Below, piece by piece: positions 13,301 to 28,300 of a DNA stretch of 64,000 nt. The notes beneath the pieces are model-generated. The model was not told the origin of the DNA and searched no databases. It saw nothing but the letters and a program-made list of their open reading frames with translations. The translations under genes and the position numbers were made by a program. This DNA is from Aphidius gifuensis (lineage: Eukaryota > Arthropoda > Insecta > Hymenoptera > Braconidae), in assembly GCF_014905175.1 (NCBI RefSeq), contig NC_057791.1, forward strand, positions 3,534,001-3,598,000, read 5' to 3'. The stretch's first letter is position 1; every line of letters starts with the position of its first letter.

Positions 13301-16300
13301 CTTGTCAAATATAAAGTTTGAAAATAATATTGAAATAATTTAAATTGATTTCAAAACTTGTATAAAATGTAATTTTCATTTTGAAAATATCAATAAAATT
13401 AATTAGTGAGAATAGTCAATGTCAGTTACATTTAATATGATGCTGTCGAAATTAGTACAGTTGATTGACACAATAGAACAATTACTTTGATAATTATAAT
13501 CAACGAGAAATCATAGTACATAATTTAATAAATTTCATATTATCACAATTAGATATATTACATGTTTTACAAAAAAAAAAAAATTAAATAAACTGTTATG
13601 TGACCGCGGTAATATTTATTATGTGAAAATTAAATATGAAAATATAAAAAAATAATAATTTTAATGGAAATTATTATTTTGCATTTTATTGTATGTGTGG
13701 AAAATGTATATATTTTTTTCTTGATGTGGATGTAGTATATGTGGTAAAAAATGGCTGAATTTAATGGATAATATAATGTCTGTATAACAAAGTGAAGCAC
13801 ACGATGGTGTATATACGTATATATGTTCACAATTGCAAGTAGCTGGGTGTAATTGCCGTATCGAGCCCCGTTGCCGTGATTCCGGAAGAATAAAGAGGAA
13901 GAAATGGCAAAAAAAATATAAAAAGTTTTAAATTTACAAAAAAAATTGACTACGAAGCAATTCAAGTTCCCTGTATAGTCATCAAGTATGTCACGTGAGA
14001 CAAAAAAAAAAAGGGTTAAGAAAAAAGCAACACTTAACTTTGGTGTCTAGAAAAATGAGGCTGTTATTATTTCGAACAAATAAAATATCTATTAATAAAC
14101 CACCCACATCATCAGTGATTCTCAATCAAGGTGAAATATTAAATAAATCGATTTTTATTATTTTTTTTAGTAATAAAAATATATTTCATCTTTGAAAAAT
14201 AATATTAGCAAACAATATTGGCAAATTGGCAAATGAAAAATAAATTATAAATTAAATCAAACGTATATTCATTAACCGAGAAAATTACCAATTAATAATA
14301 GTAATAATTAAATAATAATAATAATGAAAAAAGTTTTTTACTATCTGCATTTTAGTTAATGGAAAAAAGAAATTAGCCTTTATTTTTTTAATACTGAAAA
14401 AAATTTCATTATCACAATGGAGTTTGATAAAAAAGAAATGATAATAATAATCAAGTTAAAGTGGAATATAAACAAAAGACGCAAAGGATAAAAAATAAAT
14501 AGAAATAATATAAATATAAAAAGAATATAAACAAAGAGTGAAAGATAAATAAATAAAAAAAGGATTAAAAAAAAAAAATTGCAAATGCGTTTGGAACGTG
14601 AAGTACCCAAAGAATCCGAGCAAACTGTTTCAGTTGACTGAGCCGATAACCATCCACGACGATCCTCTTGGATTCATGCCAATTTTATTCGAAATAAAAA
14701 ATTTATATATGATACATACAAGTGTATAGTGTACATATACATTCACATTTCACATTGAAATATAGATAAACAGATATCTATACAGATATACATCATGCAT
14801 CTGGTTTCTCCTCGATACCAGAGCAATAAATCCTGCTCAGGTCAGCACATATTCACCTCAAAAAAAAAAATGAAAATAAAAGCTGATTTTTTTTACACTT
14901 CACCATTATTCAACTCCCTTTCATTTCCACGAATTGATAGAGAAAATAATTCGTAAATTTTACTTGTTCATCCCCGTGAATTATTTTTACTTTCTAATAT
15001 TATTATAGATTTTTTAAAAAATTATATCAACAATTTAAATTTTTATTTAGTATTAATTTTTTTTGCTATATATTTCTTTAGACACATAGAATTAACTTCG
15101 GTTCATTATTTTCGTCGAAATATTTAGCTAGACAAAGAAAAAATGTTGCTAGACATTCAACGAAATAATTCAAGGCAGAAATAAAAAAAAATCAAAGCGA
15201 CGACAAAGACCAATATGTAAGAAAAAAAAAATGATGATGATGATGATATACTTTTTAAAATTGTGTCGTTTAAATAAAGATACTTTGGGTATGTGTCATT
15301 GTGTCATGTCAACGAAAGTAAAGTGATAAATACAACCTCATTATTTGTCACAAAAATAATATCACATTGACTCAATAATGCAACACAATGAAGTAGAGTA
15401 AAATAAATAAAAAACATATGACTTAATAATATACTCAAGTATATTTAAAAGAATTATTGTAAATATTTTGAAGAATGATAAATTTATCAACAAGTATTTA
15501 ATTCAATGTCAGCATTAAAATACCCACATGCAATAATATTAAACATAATTTATATATAATTTTATTCGGATAAAAATGAACAACAATATATAATGAAAAA
15601 ATTGTTGATGATTGGTGGATGATTGATACTTCAATATATAAAAATATAAGGAAGTAAAAAATAAATAAAATAGCATATCATCTAGTATATAACCAAAGAA
15701 GAAAAGTTTGATAACTTGCCCACGCAAATCTTGGTAAAAACTCCATCACAATATAATATATCTAACCATTATACAAGTTATAAATTTTATTTTTTATTAT
15801 TTTTATTCCAAGTTGTCGTCTCATTCGTCTCCCTCAGCCACAAACATCTAGACAACTAGACATATAATATATAGCTATCCAAGGATACAGAATACTCAAC
15901 AGAGTTTGTACTCAAACTGATGTAGAGAAACCTCACGATCTTTGGCCTTACACAACACCCTCTAGAATCATCAGCAACCCTGATATATATATGTACATTA
16001 TTTACGTACAATGTGCCCTCTGTATATGCCACTGTAAATATATATATATATACACTCAAACTTTCAAGTCTCAAGCCAAATCGATTTCCTCTATTTACCC
16101 TCTCCCTTTCATCATGATTATCCTTGACATCAACTTTGTACATATCCTCACACAGGAGAAGGGTCTTGAACACGCTCTTCATAAATTCACGTGGCCCATC
16201 ATCATCATCATCAACAAATACTCACGAACAAATGCCAGGAAATAACCCGATTTATATTTGTTTTTTTCTCTTTCTCTTTTTCATAATTGTCATTGTGAAA

Positions 16301-19300
16301 AATTACATGAAAAAAAAAGGGTTAGCTCGAAAAAGAATTGAGATTAAATCATGATAAAAAATTTAAATATTAAAAAATTTATATAATGCAAATAAAAAAA
16401 AATGGGAGTTACAGAAATATGAAAGAAATAAAAATTAAATATATAATTTTGACGCGTGCAAGCTAATCAGCATAGAAAAAAATCAAGATTTTAGTGCGAT
16501 TAGATTTATTGTGTCGGAGAGAAAAAAAAGAGGTACTTCAGAGAGGATGTATAATAGAAAAAGAGGGTGATGATGTTGGCAAAAGACACAATGCCTTGAA
16601 AACATCTGCAATATTGTTTTTTTTTTTTTTTTTTTAATATTATTTTACGAAAATTTGAATATTTGTATATTGTATTTCGAGCGATAGTTGAGGAAAAGAA
16701 AATATTATTTTAGGGGTAGTTTTGTGTTTATATTGAAACTTGCCTTTTCGTTGGAAAATTCATGGGTCATCAATAATAGTGTGTGAATAGATTTTCAAGT
16801 TTATTTAAACTAAGAGAAAATATTTTTGAATTTTACTATTTGGGGAATGAAGAGTTGAATATTATTTATCAATTTTATTTTCATTTAAAAATGTGGATAT
16901 AATCAAACTCGATTAAATATATTTGATAAATTTTTAATTAATGAAATTCAATAATTGTTCATTGGTTACACAACGACATAGCTTTAGTATTAAATTTTAT
17001 CAACAAAATTCAATTTTTTTTCTTTTTGATATATAATTGGAGTGGTCATCATCGATGCTTTTTAATTATTGATATTGTTTGTTTAATAAAATTCGGTAAT
17101 AGCTATAAAATACCGAGGGAATATTCGAAACATTTTCATAAAATAAATACATAAAATTATAATGGAAATTTTACAGTTAAATATTTATTTTCACTAGGAT
17201 GATATTGTAAACAATTGTATTATTTATTCAATTTTTTAAATGCATTAAATATTTAATGCACTTGAGAGTTCAAAATATAAAACAAACTTTTTATATCAAA
17301 CTGTCAATTATTAAAACTAGAGTTTTTATATTTGACAGAATATTTAGAGACAGAAATTGTTTAAATTTTTAATTTAGCATTTATTTAAAAAAATATATAT
17401 ATTTTTATTTAAATACACAAGGGGATACAAAAAAATGATGCAGAAATAAAACAGAGACACATGATAATAGACATGAAAAATCTCACATGTTCCAACATCT
17501 GCCTACTTGGTTGCACTGATGATCAAACTACCAGTATACTAGGGTGTTTTAAATTTTCAAGAACCGGAAAGTAACATGACACGCACGATAGATCATTAAT
17601 TAAACAAATGAAATATCCCGGAAGATGATATTCACGTTATTTCATATTTAGTTTAATTTATTATATACCTATATTTTTTTTAAAAAAACCATCAAAAAAA
17701 AAATCTATTTTATCTAGAAAGAAAAATAATTTTTTTATCCAGATTAAAAGAGAAAATAAAAAAGAGAACCTTTTTCTTCAACAGTGCATTCGAGACTTTA
17801 TATTATTATTATTATTTTTCGGTTTTATTCAGCAATTAGGTAGCTCAAGCTTCTTATTCGTTTTTCATTTGAAAAAATAATCCGTGGGAAAATCTTGCTG
17901 AAAATATTCCAACTGCAAAGATCGATTCAAAGCACGAGAAAACCCCAAAGCACGAGAATTATAGTCTCAAGAAAAGTAAAAGATTTATAATAATAATAAT
18001 AATATAAAGCATATAGACTGATTTTAAAATTACAAGTGCGTCTTTGCCAAGACTTTGCTGGCGGTAGATGATCCTCGATCAAAGGAACAAAATTAAACAA
18101 GTATATATCCATGTATGTTCGTGTCGGAATAATTCGTGTGTGTGTATATAGGTGAGATAATAAATAAAAGCTCGAACATTTTGACTCAACTTGAAGTAAA
18201 CGATTATCGATAAATGAACAGAAAAAACGGGACAAACAGGATCGACTTGAGTATAATTATGTTCATATGTAAAACTCACTGTATTTATTTTTCAACAACA
18301 CATTAACTACTATATGCTTTTTTTTCTAACTGTAAATATTTATTATTAATTTGATCCTTTTTTTTTTTTCTATATTTTTTCTTTTCAAAATTGTATATAT
18401 TTATCAAATAGATAAAAAAATTATTTAATATTTGATTTGAATATTATATTTATCAATTGTAAATAAAAGTATTTTTTTTATTTATTTTATTTATTATGTC
18501 AATTGTTTTGTAATTTTGATATAAGGGTCGAGATAATTTCAGTCAGACGTATAAAAATTCCTAGAAAATTATTAGTAATATTTGGGGTTTGATTAATTAA
18601 CTTGCTTTGAAATTTAAATTATAGAAAACACGTGTGTGTGTTTTAAAGTAGAGTACTTTCATCAAACAAATTTTTTTTTTTTCTAAGTAAATAAAATAAA
18701 AAGTACAAATATTATGAAATATTTTTTCATCTTATCAAAATATGATATCAAAAAGATATCTAAAAATAAAATAGATAAACCTAGAAATATCAATATTGAA
18801 TATATTTATCTCACAATATTAAAAATATTCTTTAGAATATATATTTTTCTTTTAGTTAATATTATTCAATAGACTGAATATAAATTTTTTTAAATAAAAA
18901 AATACATAGATTACTCGATAATTATTTTTGCAATGAAAACATCTACCCACGTGAATTTTCAGTCTGATAAAACAATGAAAAAGACACCTGATTATTATTC
19001 CATTTTTTCTTTTTTTTTTTCGTGACTTTAACTAAAATTATTATCTCGCGTGGAAAAAAATAAAGAAAAAATGTATGAAAATGTCCCGTAAGCTTTTGTT
19101 ATAAAAAATAAATTGTCTCACAAGTTTGCATTAAAAAAAATATGTAGGTATATAAAATGTATTGAAAATTATAAAAGACATTGAGATGAGTCTATAATAT
19201 TTTATGCGACATCATAAAAACGATGATAATAAATATAAAAATAAATAAATAAAATAATAAAATCGAATTTCAATAAATTTTATATTTCGTTATAAAAGTT

Positions 19301-22300
19301 GTCAGTTTGTTGGGTTTTTTTTTTTTTTTTTTGTTTTATTATATATTTAGAAATCAATGATTTACTATGGGCCATCGAGTTGATTGAATGGCTTCCATCA
19401 TATGTCATTGGCTGGGTGCATTTATCCATATCGGATAGTAGTTAAAAAAAATATAAATATATAAAAAATAGAAATGAAAATATCTATTTGATTCGTGGAT
19501 ATACACAACAATGCATTGATTTTTTTTTTTTTTTCATTTCAAAGTATTATTTTTAAAATGCAACAGAAGGTGAAAAAAATATATATATTTATCTCTGCAA
19601 TGGCTCAAGGTTTAATTAATTAACTCGAGTTAAAAAAAAAAGTTAATTATCTTGGTAAATTAAAAATAATAATAATTTATAAACTAGTTGAAAAATTAAT
19701 CAAATTTAATTTTACTAAAAATTATATTACAAAAAAAAAAAGTCGTTTATTTTAAAAAAAAAATTTAAAGATGCTCCGAAAAAATATGTTTCACAATATT
19801 CACATGTTTTTGTCTCCAAGAAAAATTGTAAATAAGAAATTCTATTTATTGATAGTTAAAAAAAAAAAAAAATTTCAAGTCTATTTATATTATAATTGGA
19901 TGAACGGATATATGAATGATATTTTGTTGAAAAAAAAATTAATATCAATTGGAGCGAGACTCGTGTACATGTAATAATGTAACCCAAAAATATTCACGAT
20001 ATATATTTGAACTGCTGCTGGTTCCCGGTGGTCTTATAAATATAAAATAAAAAAATTCACTTCAAGTGTTCACCCGCAGCATAGTGGAAAAAATAATTTC
20101 CGTAGAGCAATTAATCCTTTGGTAATTCCAACGATGATGATAAAAAAAATAAATAAATAACAGTTTCTTTTGATGGAAATTTAAAAAATTATAATAATAT
20201 AATAATGAAGAAAAACAATAATTAAAATTCACTGTCACGTACACTTTTATTTACACAAAATTAAAAATAAACACAAATAAATTCACAAAATAAAAAAGCA
20301 ATTTAACTAATAAAACGAAAGTTTTTCCTCTTTTTTTTTTTTGTTAATTAATTAATTATTATATTATTTATTAATTTTTTTACACCATGTTGAGGAAGAT
20401 ATATATATTTTTTTTTAATACTGTAAAGTAGAAACTCGCAGCGCACCGTACGAAACAAAACTGGGGGCTTGTGCCAAGGATTCCCAATAAACACCGAACT
20501 AAACCCGCGCGCGTTTCTTTCTAGAGCGCTCTCTATCGGTAGTTTTATTTACGTGATGAAAAAAAAAAAATTAGAAAAGATATTTGATGAAAAATAAAAT
20601 AAGAAAAACCACAAGAAAAAATATAAATAATATGGTCTATGTTGTTTATAATTTGTTTATAACTAAAATAACAAATTTTTGATGTTGGAAATTTTCGATT
20701 TGGTTAATAAGACATGTGCTGAAATTAGAGTAAATTGTTGAGTATATTAAATGAATAAACAAATAAATAAATAAGTAAATAAATAAATAAATTTACTAAA
20801 TTTTCAAAACACAATCTCTCAAATACAATTAACATAATATTAAAATTTTTCTTCAAATTTAATTTAATTTAATTTGTTTATATTTTTGTTTAAATTATTA
20901 TATTATTTAAAAATTTAAACAAATTTAAACAAGGTTGAATTTAAAGGCATGTTAAAGTTTTATATACAATAAATAAATGAGAAAAAAAAAAAATTAGAAT
21001 ATATTCTCTCTCTGTAAATAAAAACAGGGAATAAATTTAGATTTTTCTGGTGGTGTTTTATCAGATTTTGATGGGTAAAAGGTCGTGCTACCTTTTTATT
21101 ATATATTATAGCTATATATAGTATACTCCAGTTTTAAGAAGCAGTTGGTTTTATAATATATATAGATTATTATACATACAGTAGTCTCGTTGTTATAATT
21201 TCGATTTTTGAATTTTTTTTAAATATTACTCCAAAAGTCATGTAATTTTATTTTAATTTTCTTTGTATTTCTGTTTCAGAATCCTGGAACAATCACATAA
21301 ATTTGAGGATCCTTGGGACGGTGATCTTAGTCTTATCAACTACATAAATTCGGTAAGAAATATATATATTTTAAAAAAAAAGATATTCAAAATTTTCTTG
21401 TAAATAAATCATGCAAGTAGTATAGTAAATAGGCGTGATATTTAAGGGATAGTTTCTAGTAACTTAAAAAATAATCAATTTTATGGAAATTTAATTTCTG
21501 ATGGATTGATGTTGAACTAGCTTATACATTTTTATTTTTTAATCATAAATTTTCGATGATTATTTTTCGACAGGTTTTAAATTTTTACTGTTGAATAACT
21601 GATATAAATCTTTGGTTGTTTTTTTTTTTTTCAATATAAATTTATTCATTTCGACGCACTGTCGATGAAGCTGTGGTAAAAAAAAATAAAAAATTCCAAA
21701 TGGTAAATTAAAGTGCATGAAGGGTGGATGTATGTGTGTGTGTTGATTGAAGGACCATCCAAATACAGCCATACAATTTTACATCGCATATATATCATTC
21801 AGTACAAAATTGCTCTTGATGCTCACGTACAAAATTAAAATTTAGAATTGCCATAGAAACATGAAAGAAATCAATTTCAATAATATTCTTTTTTTTTTTC
21901 TTTTATTATTATTTTTTAATTTACATTCAATGCTAAAATGTTGGAAAATTTCAATCATGAAAATAAAATACTATTCATGTGGGATTATCCGAGATGCATT
22001 TACCTTTTTCACGATCGAGATAAATTTAGAGCTGTGATTGAGTCATGTATATATCCATACGTGTGTATATATATTTAATTTAATGTGACTGTGACCATGA
22101 CCTTGGCTATTGTTTTTCATGCGACAATTTTATCCGTCAGTGAGTCCACACTTTAAATCCCGTGATTTATTTTTTATCCAAAGAGTTGATAAATTTAAAA
22201 AAAATAAAATAAATATACTGCGCATTTAATTTTGAGTATAATTAAAGTCTTTCTATTTATGCAAATAATTTTTTAATGAATTCAATTAAAATTTATTGAA

Positions 22301-25300
22301 TTTTAAATATAATAAGTGTATTGTATTTTAAATGAGGCTGTTCAGAAAAATACTTTAAATTTTAATTATTTTTATAGTGTCTTTTTAAATCAAAATTTAT
22401 TAATTAACCCTGATTGCAGTTATGACGAAATAAAACTTATCCAAACCCTGAGAATTATGAAAATTTTATAAAAATATTTAATCGGTTTTTAAATCATTAA
22501 ATTATAAATATTATATTAATTAATTTTAATTTTATTTATGGTAATATTGTACTTATGTTTGTAACTTGTGTTTTTAATTTTTTTTTTAATGATACGGGCA
22601 TCGTTCTACATAACTTCCGGTTTTAGCTTTTTATTTTTTCAAATTAAATGCAATGTTTTTGACGACCAGTAGTAACACAACAAAAAAAAAAATATAATTA
22701 TCAACTCAACAAGCCTTAAATATTTCATAGTATTTTCAATATAATTTAGATGCACTTTAATTTATACTTTATATTTTGTTCAATTACTAATTGAAATATA
22801 ATCAATCATAATTATAAATTTAATAAATAATAATTGAAAAAAAAAAAAAAAAGAAAATGCCATCATAAAGTGCAAAATCGACATCTAATTAAGAGAAATC
22901 GTCGCAAATTAAAAGTGAAAGTGTCAAGTAAAATTTATCACGCGATGATGTAAATTAATATCATGAGATTATATATAATTAAACTTTCATTTTTTATATT
23001 GTCGATAAATTTAATAAGGGTGCATACTCATGCAGCAATAAATTTTTTATTCTACATTTTTTTATAAACATATATAAGTTATAAATTTTTTAACTTTTAA
23101 AGTTTCTTGAAAAAATTAAATTGTCTAAATAAGTATAAATTTTGAACTTTAATAATAAATTTATATATTGATAAATAAGTTAAAATAAAAAGCCCGTATA
23201 TATACATGCATACAAATTGTCAATCTGTAAATTAATACGGGCCAATAGTCAATGTACACCTTTCTCTATCGATATCTCGAGCATACATAGCAAATTTTAT
23301 ATATATGTTTCATTCTTTCGTTTCATATATTTTCAGACATAAAAATATTTATTATTTTTCTACATAGTACTTTTATTATTCAAAGCAATATACATATGAA
23401 AATATTATAAAATTTTTTTTTATTTCAAACTATAAATTTATTTATATGTTTTATTTATTTGTTTTTATTTTATTTTAATTTTAATTTATTATATAAACCA
23501 ATTTGAATTAAATTAAATTAATTTATTATTAAAAATCATTTACAAAAATAAATTTTTTATTTTTCATTAAACATTCGTAAAGAATTAAAATTTTTACATT
23601 TTATATTTTTATAATTTTAATTTTAAATGTTTTGTATTTATATATATAATTTTAATTAAATTTTTATATAATTGTATTTTAAATATTTTAATTTTGTAGA
23701 ACTAAAATTTATGAATAACAAAGATATATATATATTTTTATAAGTTGTAATTTTATGATTATAACTTTTAAATTTGGTTGTAAAAAATTTCTTTATATTG
23801 TATTTAATCTGGAACATCAAAAACATTATATAAATTCTATGTACATTTTAAATTTTACAAAAATTGTTTTTTTTTTTAACATAATAGTAAATATTTGAAT
23901 AGTCAAGATAGGTTTCAATGATATGCTATACAAAATGCCTAAAAAATTTCTCTAGTCAATGTACACCTTTCTCTATCGATATCTCGAGCATACATAGCAG
24001 CTTTATTTCCGTATTACATTCACGTCGAATCATCATCTTCAGACTACACATATTATTTTAAAACTTTACATTATGTTAAAATAAAAAACCGTATATTATT
24101 CATTTAGATATATCCAGCAAATCTACATATGAAAACTATTTTACCCGTATTCGTGACAAACATAGCAAAGTTACATATATGCGCGCATGCATGCGTGTTT
24201 ATATATTTTTTTTTTAATTTTAATTCTATTATATATAAAGACCATGAGCTTAAATACATAGCAAATAATAATATCATTTTAAAAAATATTATATAAGCTA
24301 TTTTTCAGTCAAAATAAAATCATAAATGATGAAAAAGTTTTATAAGTCTCAATAAAAATTCGTTATAAGATTTACCCTGGAAAAACTTTTGGAAATTTTT
24401 TTTTTTCTTTTCTCAGTATAAATTTTAAATATAAAAGAAATAAAAATATATTGAATGATAGATTAGTTTTATATATAACTTTCGCACGTCATCATGTGGT
24501 GAATGTCTTTTTTTTTTTTTTCTTTTTGTCGGTTGTATATATTCTTTTGTAACGCTTCGATACTTTAATAAATTCAATTTTCTTTTTTATTTTGTCAATT
24601 TTTTTTTTTCATGTTGAAGTATCGTTTGTATTTGATCGCCCAGAAGACTAATGACATTTTTAACAGTGACAATATCTCGAGTCAACAATTCTATTTTTAT
24701 TATTATTATATTATTTTTTTTGTTGGAAAAAAAGGGGGCTTATATCTCCCTAGGTAATAACACTGTACTTATATATATATTTAAAAAATCTTGTGCGTAT
24801 TGGCTTATAAGAGAGAAAATTGGTTTCAATGAATGGAAAAAAAAAAAGATGCTATAAAGAAGATAGACTCGCCAGATTAAATGTGGCCAATTCGTTGATA
24901 AGATGATATACTAAAAATAAATCTTTTAAAATTACATTTTGTGAACCATGTGGCCTGCTACAATGTTGTTAAATATAAAAATAAAATAAAGATATAATGG
25001 AGCTTTAGTAGATTTCGGTAAATTGAATTATACAAATAAACAAGAAAATTATCAATTTAATTTTTTTTACATAGTGTGTAATTTATTGACATGTACAATT
25101 TGACTCGTGTAAATAGTATCGTAATTGTATGTTCATATATATCACAAAGTTAACAAAATTAAAAAAAACTCTTTCAACACTTTATTTTTTTTTTTTTTCG
25201 TATTAATATTATTTTTTAGTGGCCAAACCCATCGATCGATTAATTCGACAAGGCGTCTGATGTCGGCCAATGCGACACATCAGAGAGAAAATCAAATAAA

Positions 25301-28300
25301 AAATACATAAAATAAAAGGAACAAGCCAAAGTAAAATAACGAAGGTAAAAAAATAATGCAAAAAAAAAAAAAAAAAATTGAAACGCAGTGTATACTCGAG
25401 GGAACTTGACGTGAAGGGCACTTGGCAATTTCAATGTACTTTGTGACAATGTGTACGTGTATATAGATATATACTTACAAAGTGTTGCCGCAAAATTCAA
25501 TCATTATATTCAGAGAACACGTCTTTGCATTGGCAAAGAGAAAGGGAACAGTAATATGACGGGTGCGACGAACTCAAATGCATTCAGACCACACCAACTC
25601 AATGATGAAAAATGACCATAAGATTCGCAAATAAAAAAATAACAAAAAATAATTAATTCAAAGAAAATATACATCAGTTAATAAAAATAATATTATAAAC
25701 AAAAAAAATATGACATTGTTTATTGTGTTATTACATCTAATCGCGTGTCAAAGAAAAAATCATCATCGCGAAAAAAACGAATTATTTTAGAAACAAAAAT
25801 AAAAGCCCAAGGATTTTATCAAGGGTATTAGAAAATTTAATAAAATAAAGAATAGTTTATATACTCTCGTGCATATTCAAACAACTTTGTTTCATAAAAG
25901 CATATATAATATTTTTAGTGAAAAAAAAAAACACTTGCTTCGTATCATCCAGGGACTTATTCAAATTTTTTTATATATCAAAAATGCACACGCGACTTAA
26001 TAAATAATCTTTTTAATAGTTTTAACTTTCATGAAATGTATGAAAAAAATTTATTTCATAAACTAGACATATTTTGCAAGAAAAATTAACGAAAAAAAAA
26101 AAAAGAAACTTGATGTATGAACTAACAGAATTAGTTTTATTTTCACTTGCATATATAGAAAGCCTGACAGGATTTGATCCTTTGTAAAAAAAATATGTGT
26201 TTTGCAATATGTATTTCTTGATGCGAAAAATTATATGCTGGTGCATTGGAATTTTTTGACATCAGATATTATAACAAGGATATAAAAAAAAACGACAAGA
26301 TAGAAATATAGAGTTGAGAAAAAAAAAAAAGGGATAAAGGCGGTGAAAGAAAAAGAGATATAGAAAAAAAAATAAGATGAGGATTATGTTTTGCTCGTCA
26401 GGAGATGATGGAAATTTATAATATCCTGAGATTGCAGGGGAGAAATGTAATAATTTTAAAAGTACTTCAGCAATATTCTTGTTGCAAAATTGTGAGTGTA
26501 CTTCAAACTAATAATATATGAATTGTGCCATACTAAAATTGTGAAGCACGTTATGAATATTTATGATTGTATAGAAACAAGTATATATATTAATGCCTTA
26601 CAAAAAATTTATAAAAGAAAAAAAAAAGAATCTGTCTTTCACTGATGAAAAATGATTCATTTCATTCAGTGGTTAATGAGTATTTCATACTGATTAATTG
26701 TCTCATTTTAATTTAAATTTATTTATATATTCATATTTTTTTTCTTAACACAAGAACTATAAATAGTTTTTAAATTATTATTATTCAATTTACTTGGTAC
26801 AATCGGTTTTAAAGAGTGCACTTGTTGTTAATTATTTCAAGTAGGTAAATTAGATTTAAATCATTTTTTTATTTTATCCTATTTTGCCGGCAGTTAACGA
26901 GACAGCTTTCTGTTTTTACCGACTTGAATTACCCCTTTTTTTTATTAATTTTAAAACCTTATACATACTTTCAAATTCCACCTGATTGTTGAATTTTTTT
27001 TCTTGTTGTTTTTAAAATTTATTTTATAGCATATATGTAATGGCTAGAGTCAATAAAAAATAGTGATTGTGCAGTCAAGTAAAAGTACTAATAAGTAGTA
27101 AAAAAAAATATATACATAAAAAAAAAAACATTTAACGACTTGGTAAATATACCGCTTGCAAGTGTATATAAGTATTTTATTTTTTTAAATTTCTTTTGAA
27201 CATTTATTTCTTTTTATTTTGTTAAACATGTTCTTTGGAGTTTGTACCATTTGCCAACTGGTTAGATCGACAAAGTACCTTGCGAATTCAAGAATTTTCA
27301 TTCAAGTTGTCAGGACTTTTTCATCCGTTATTTATTTGAGACACTTGAGAAGAAAATCATACGCAATCTATTGTGAATATAAGAAGATCTCTCATGTTTC
27401 TATTTCTTTATATTATTCAATCTTTTATTTTACAAAAAAAAAAAAAAATAACTGAGTAGCAAAAAAAAAAAACACATGAAACTTTGCAAGCTTTTAAGAA
27501 TTTTTCACGCGTCATCGAATAATAAATTGAGGACTGACTGAGCATGCAAATATCATGTGAATTATTATCATGAAATATACCATCATATACATTGACAAGA
27601 ATTATTTATATAAACCTCATTGTCATAATAGTTTTGAACTTTCCATTATATGTTTCAACGCATCAGAAAATTTCATATCCAACAGGATAATAATCATAGC
27701 TGAAAAGCTTCAAGCTCATTCTCATCACGCAATTATTATTATTTTATACAATCAACGATAAATATTAAAAATAAATTTACATTGTAGCAATCAATTTCAT
27801 TTGATATTAAGTATTATTTTTTTTTTCAATCAGGAATAAAAAAAAAACGCGTATACATAGAATTAATCAGAAAAGGGTTTTTTTTTTTTAGCCAAGAATA
27901 ATATTGATGTTACTATAATTATATTTTATAAGTAGCATATGAATATGCGTGTATATGCGTTATTTTTGTTAAAGTCTTCTTTGATAAAGAGAGAATGCTG
28001 TGAACTTTTCTTGGTCTTACTTGTATTTTATTTTTATATTATATTATTTTATATTAATCTTGTCTTGGGTCCCGTAATAATCGCTCGTGCGTGTTACATT
28101 TATATACTGCAGGTATATTATAATATATAGACACAAACAAGACCCCCCGAAAGCTCAAAAATTCACCCAATATAATAGATCTCATTCTCACGTGTATACA
28201 TCACGTGGTTATTTTTTTTATCTATTCATTTTAAAGCGTGAGACCATTGAGCTCTCTCTCGAGTACAAAGTAAAAGTCACAAGTATATCTTGTGCCCAAG

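Noticed and set aside
13630..13965. 111-codon minus-strand open frame
   Set aside because: Phe/Tyr/Ile-rich translation of AT-rich DNA, with no family features.
14634..14690. Frame after a good plus-strand acceptor (LTEPITIHDDPLGF)
   Set aside because: No convincing donor; the frame runs into AT-rich sequence and a stop.
15856..16182. 108-codon open frame on the minus strand
   Set aside because: The first third looks mildly coding-like, but the rest is TA-repeat-derived (SVYIYIF) and overlaps a similar frame on the other strand. No splice pairing.
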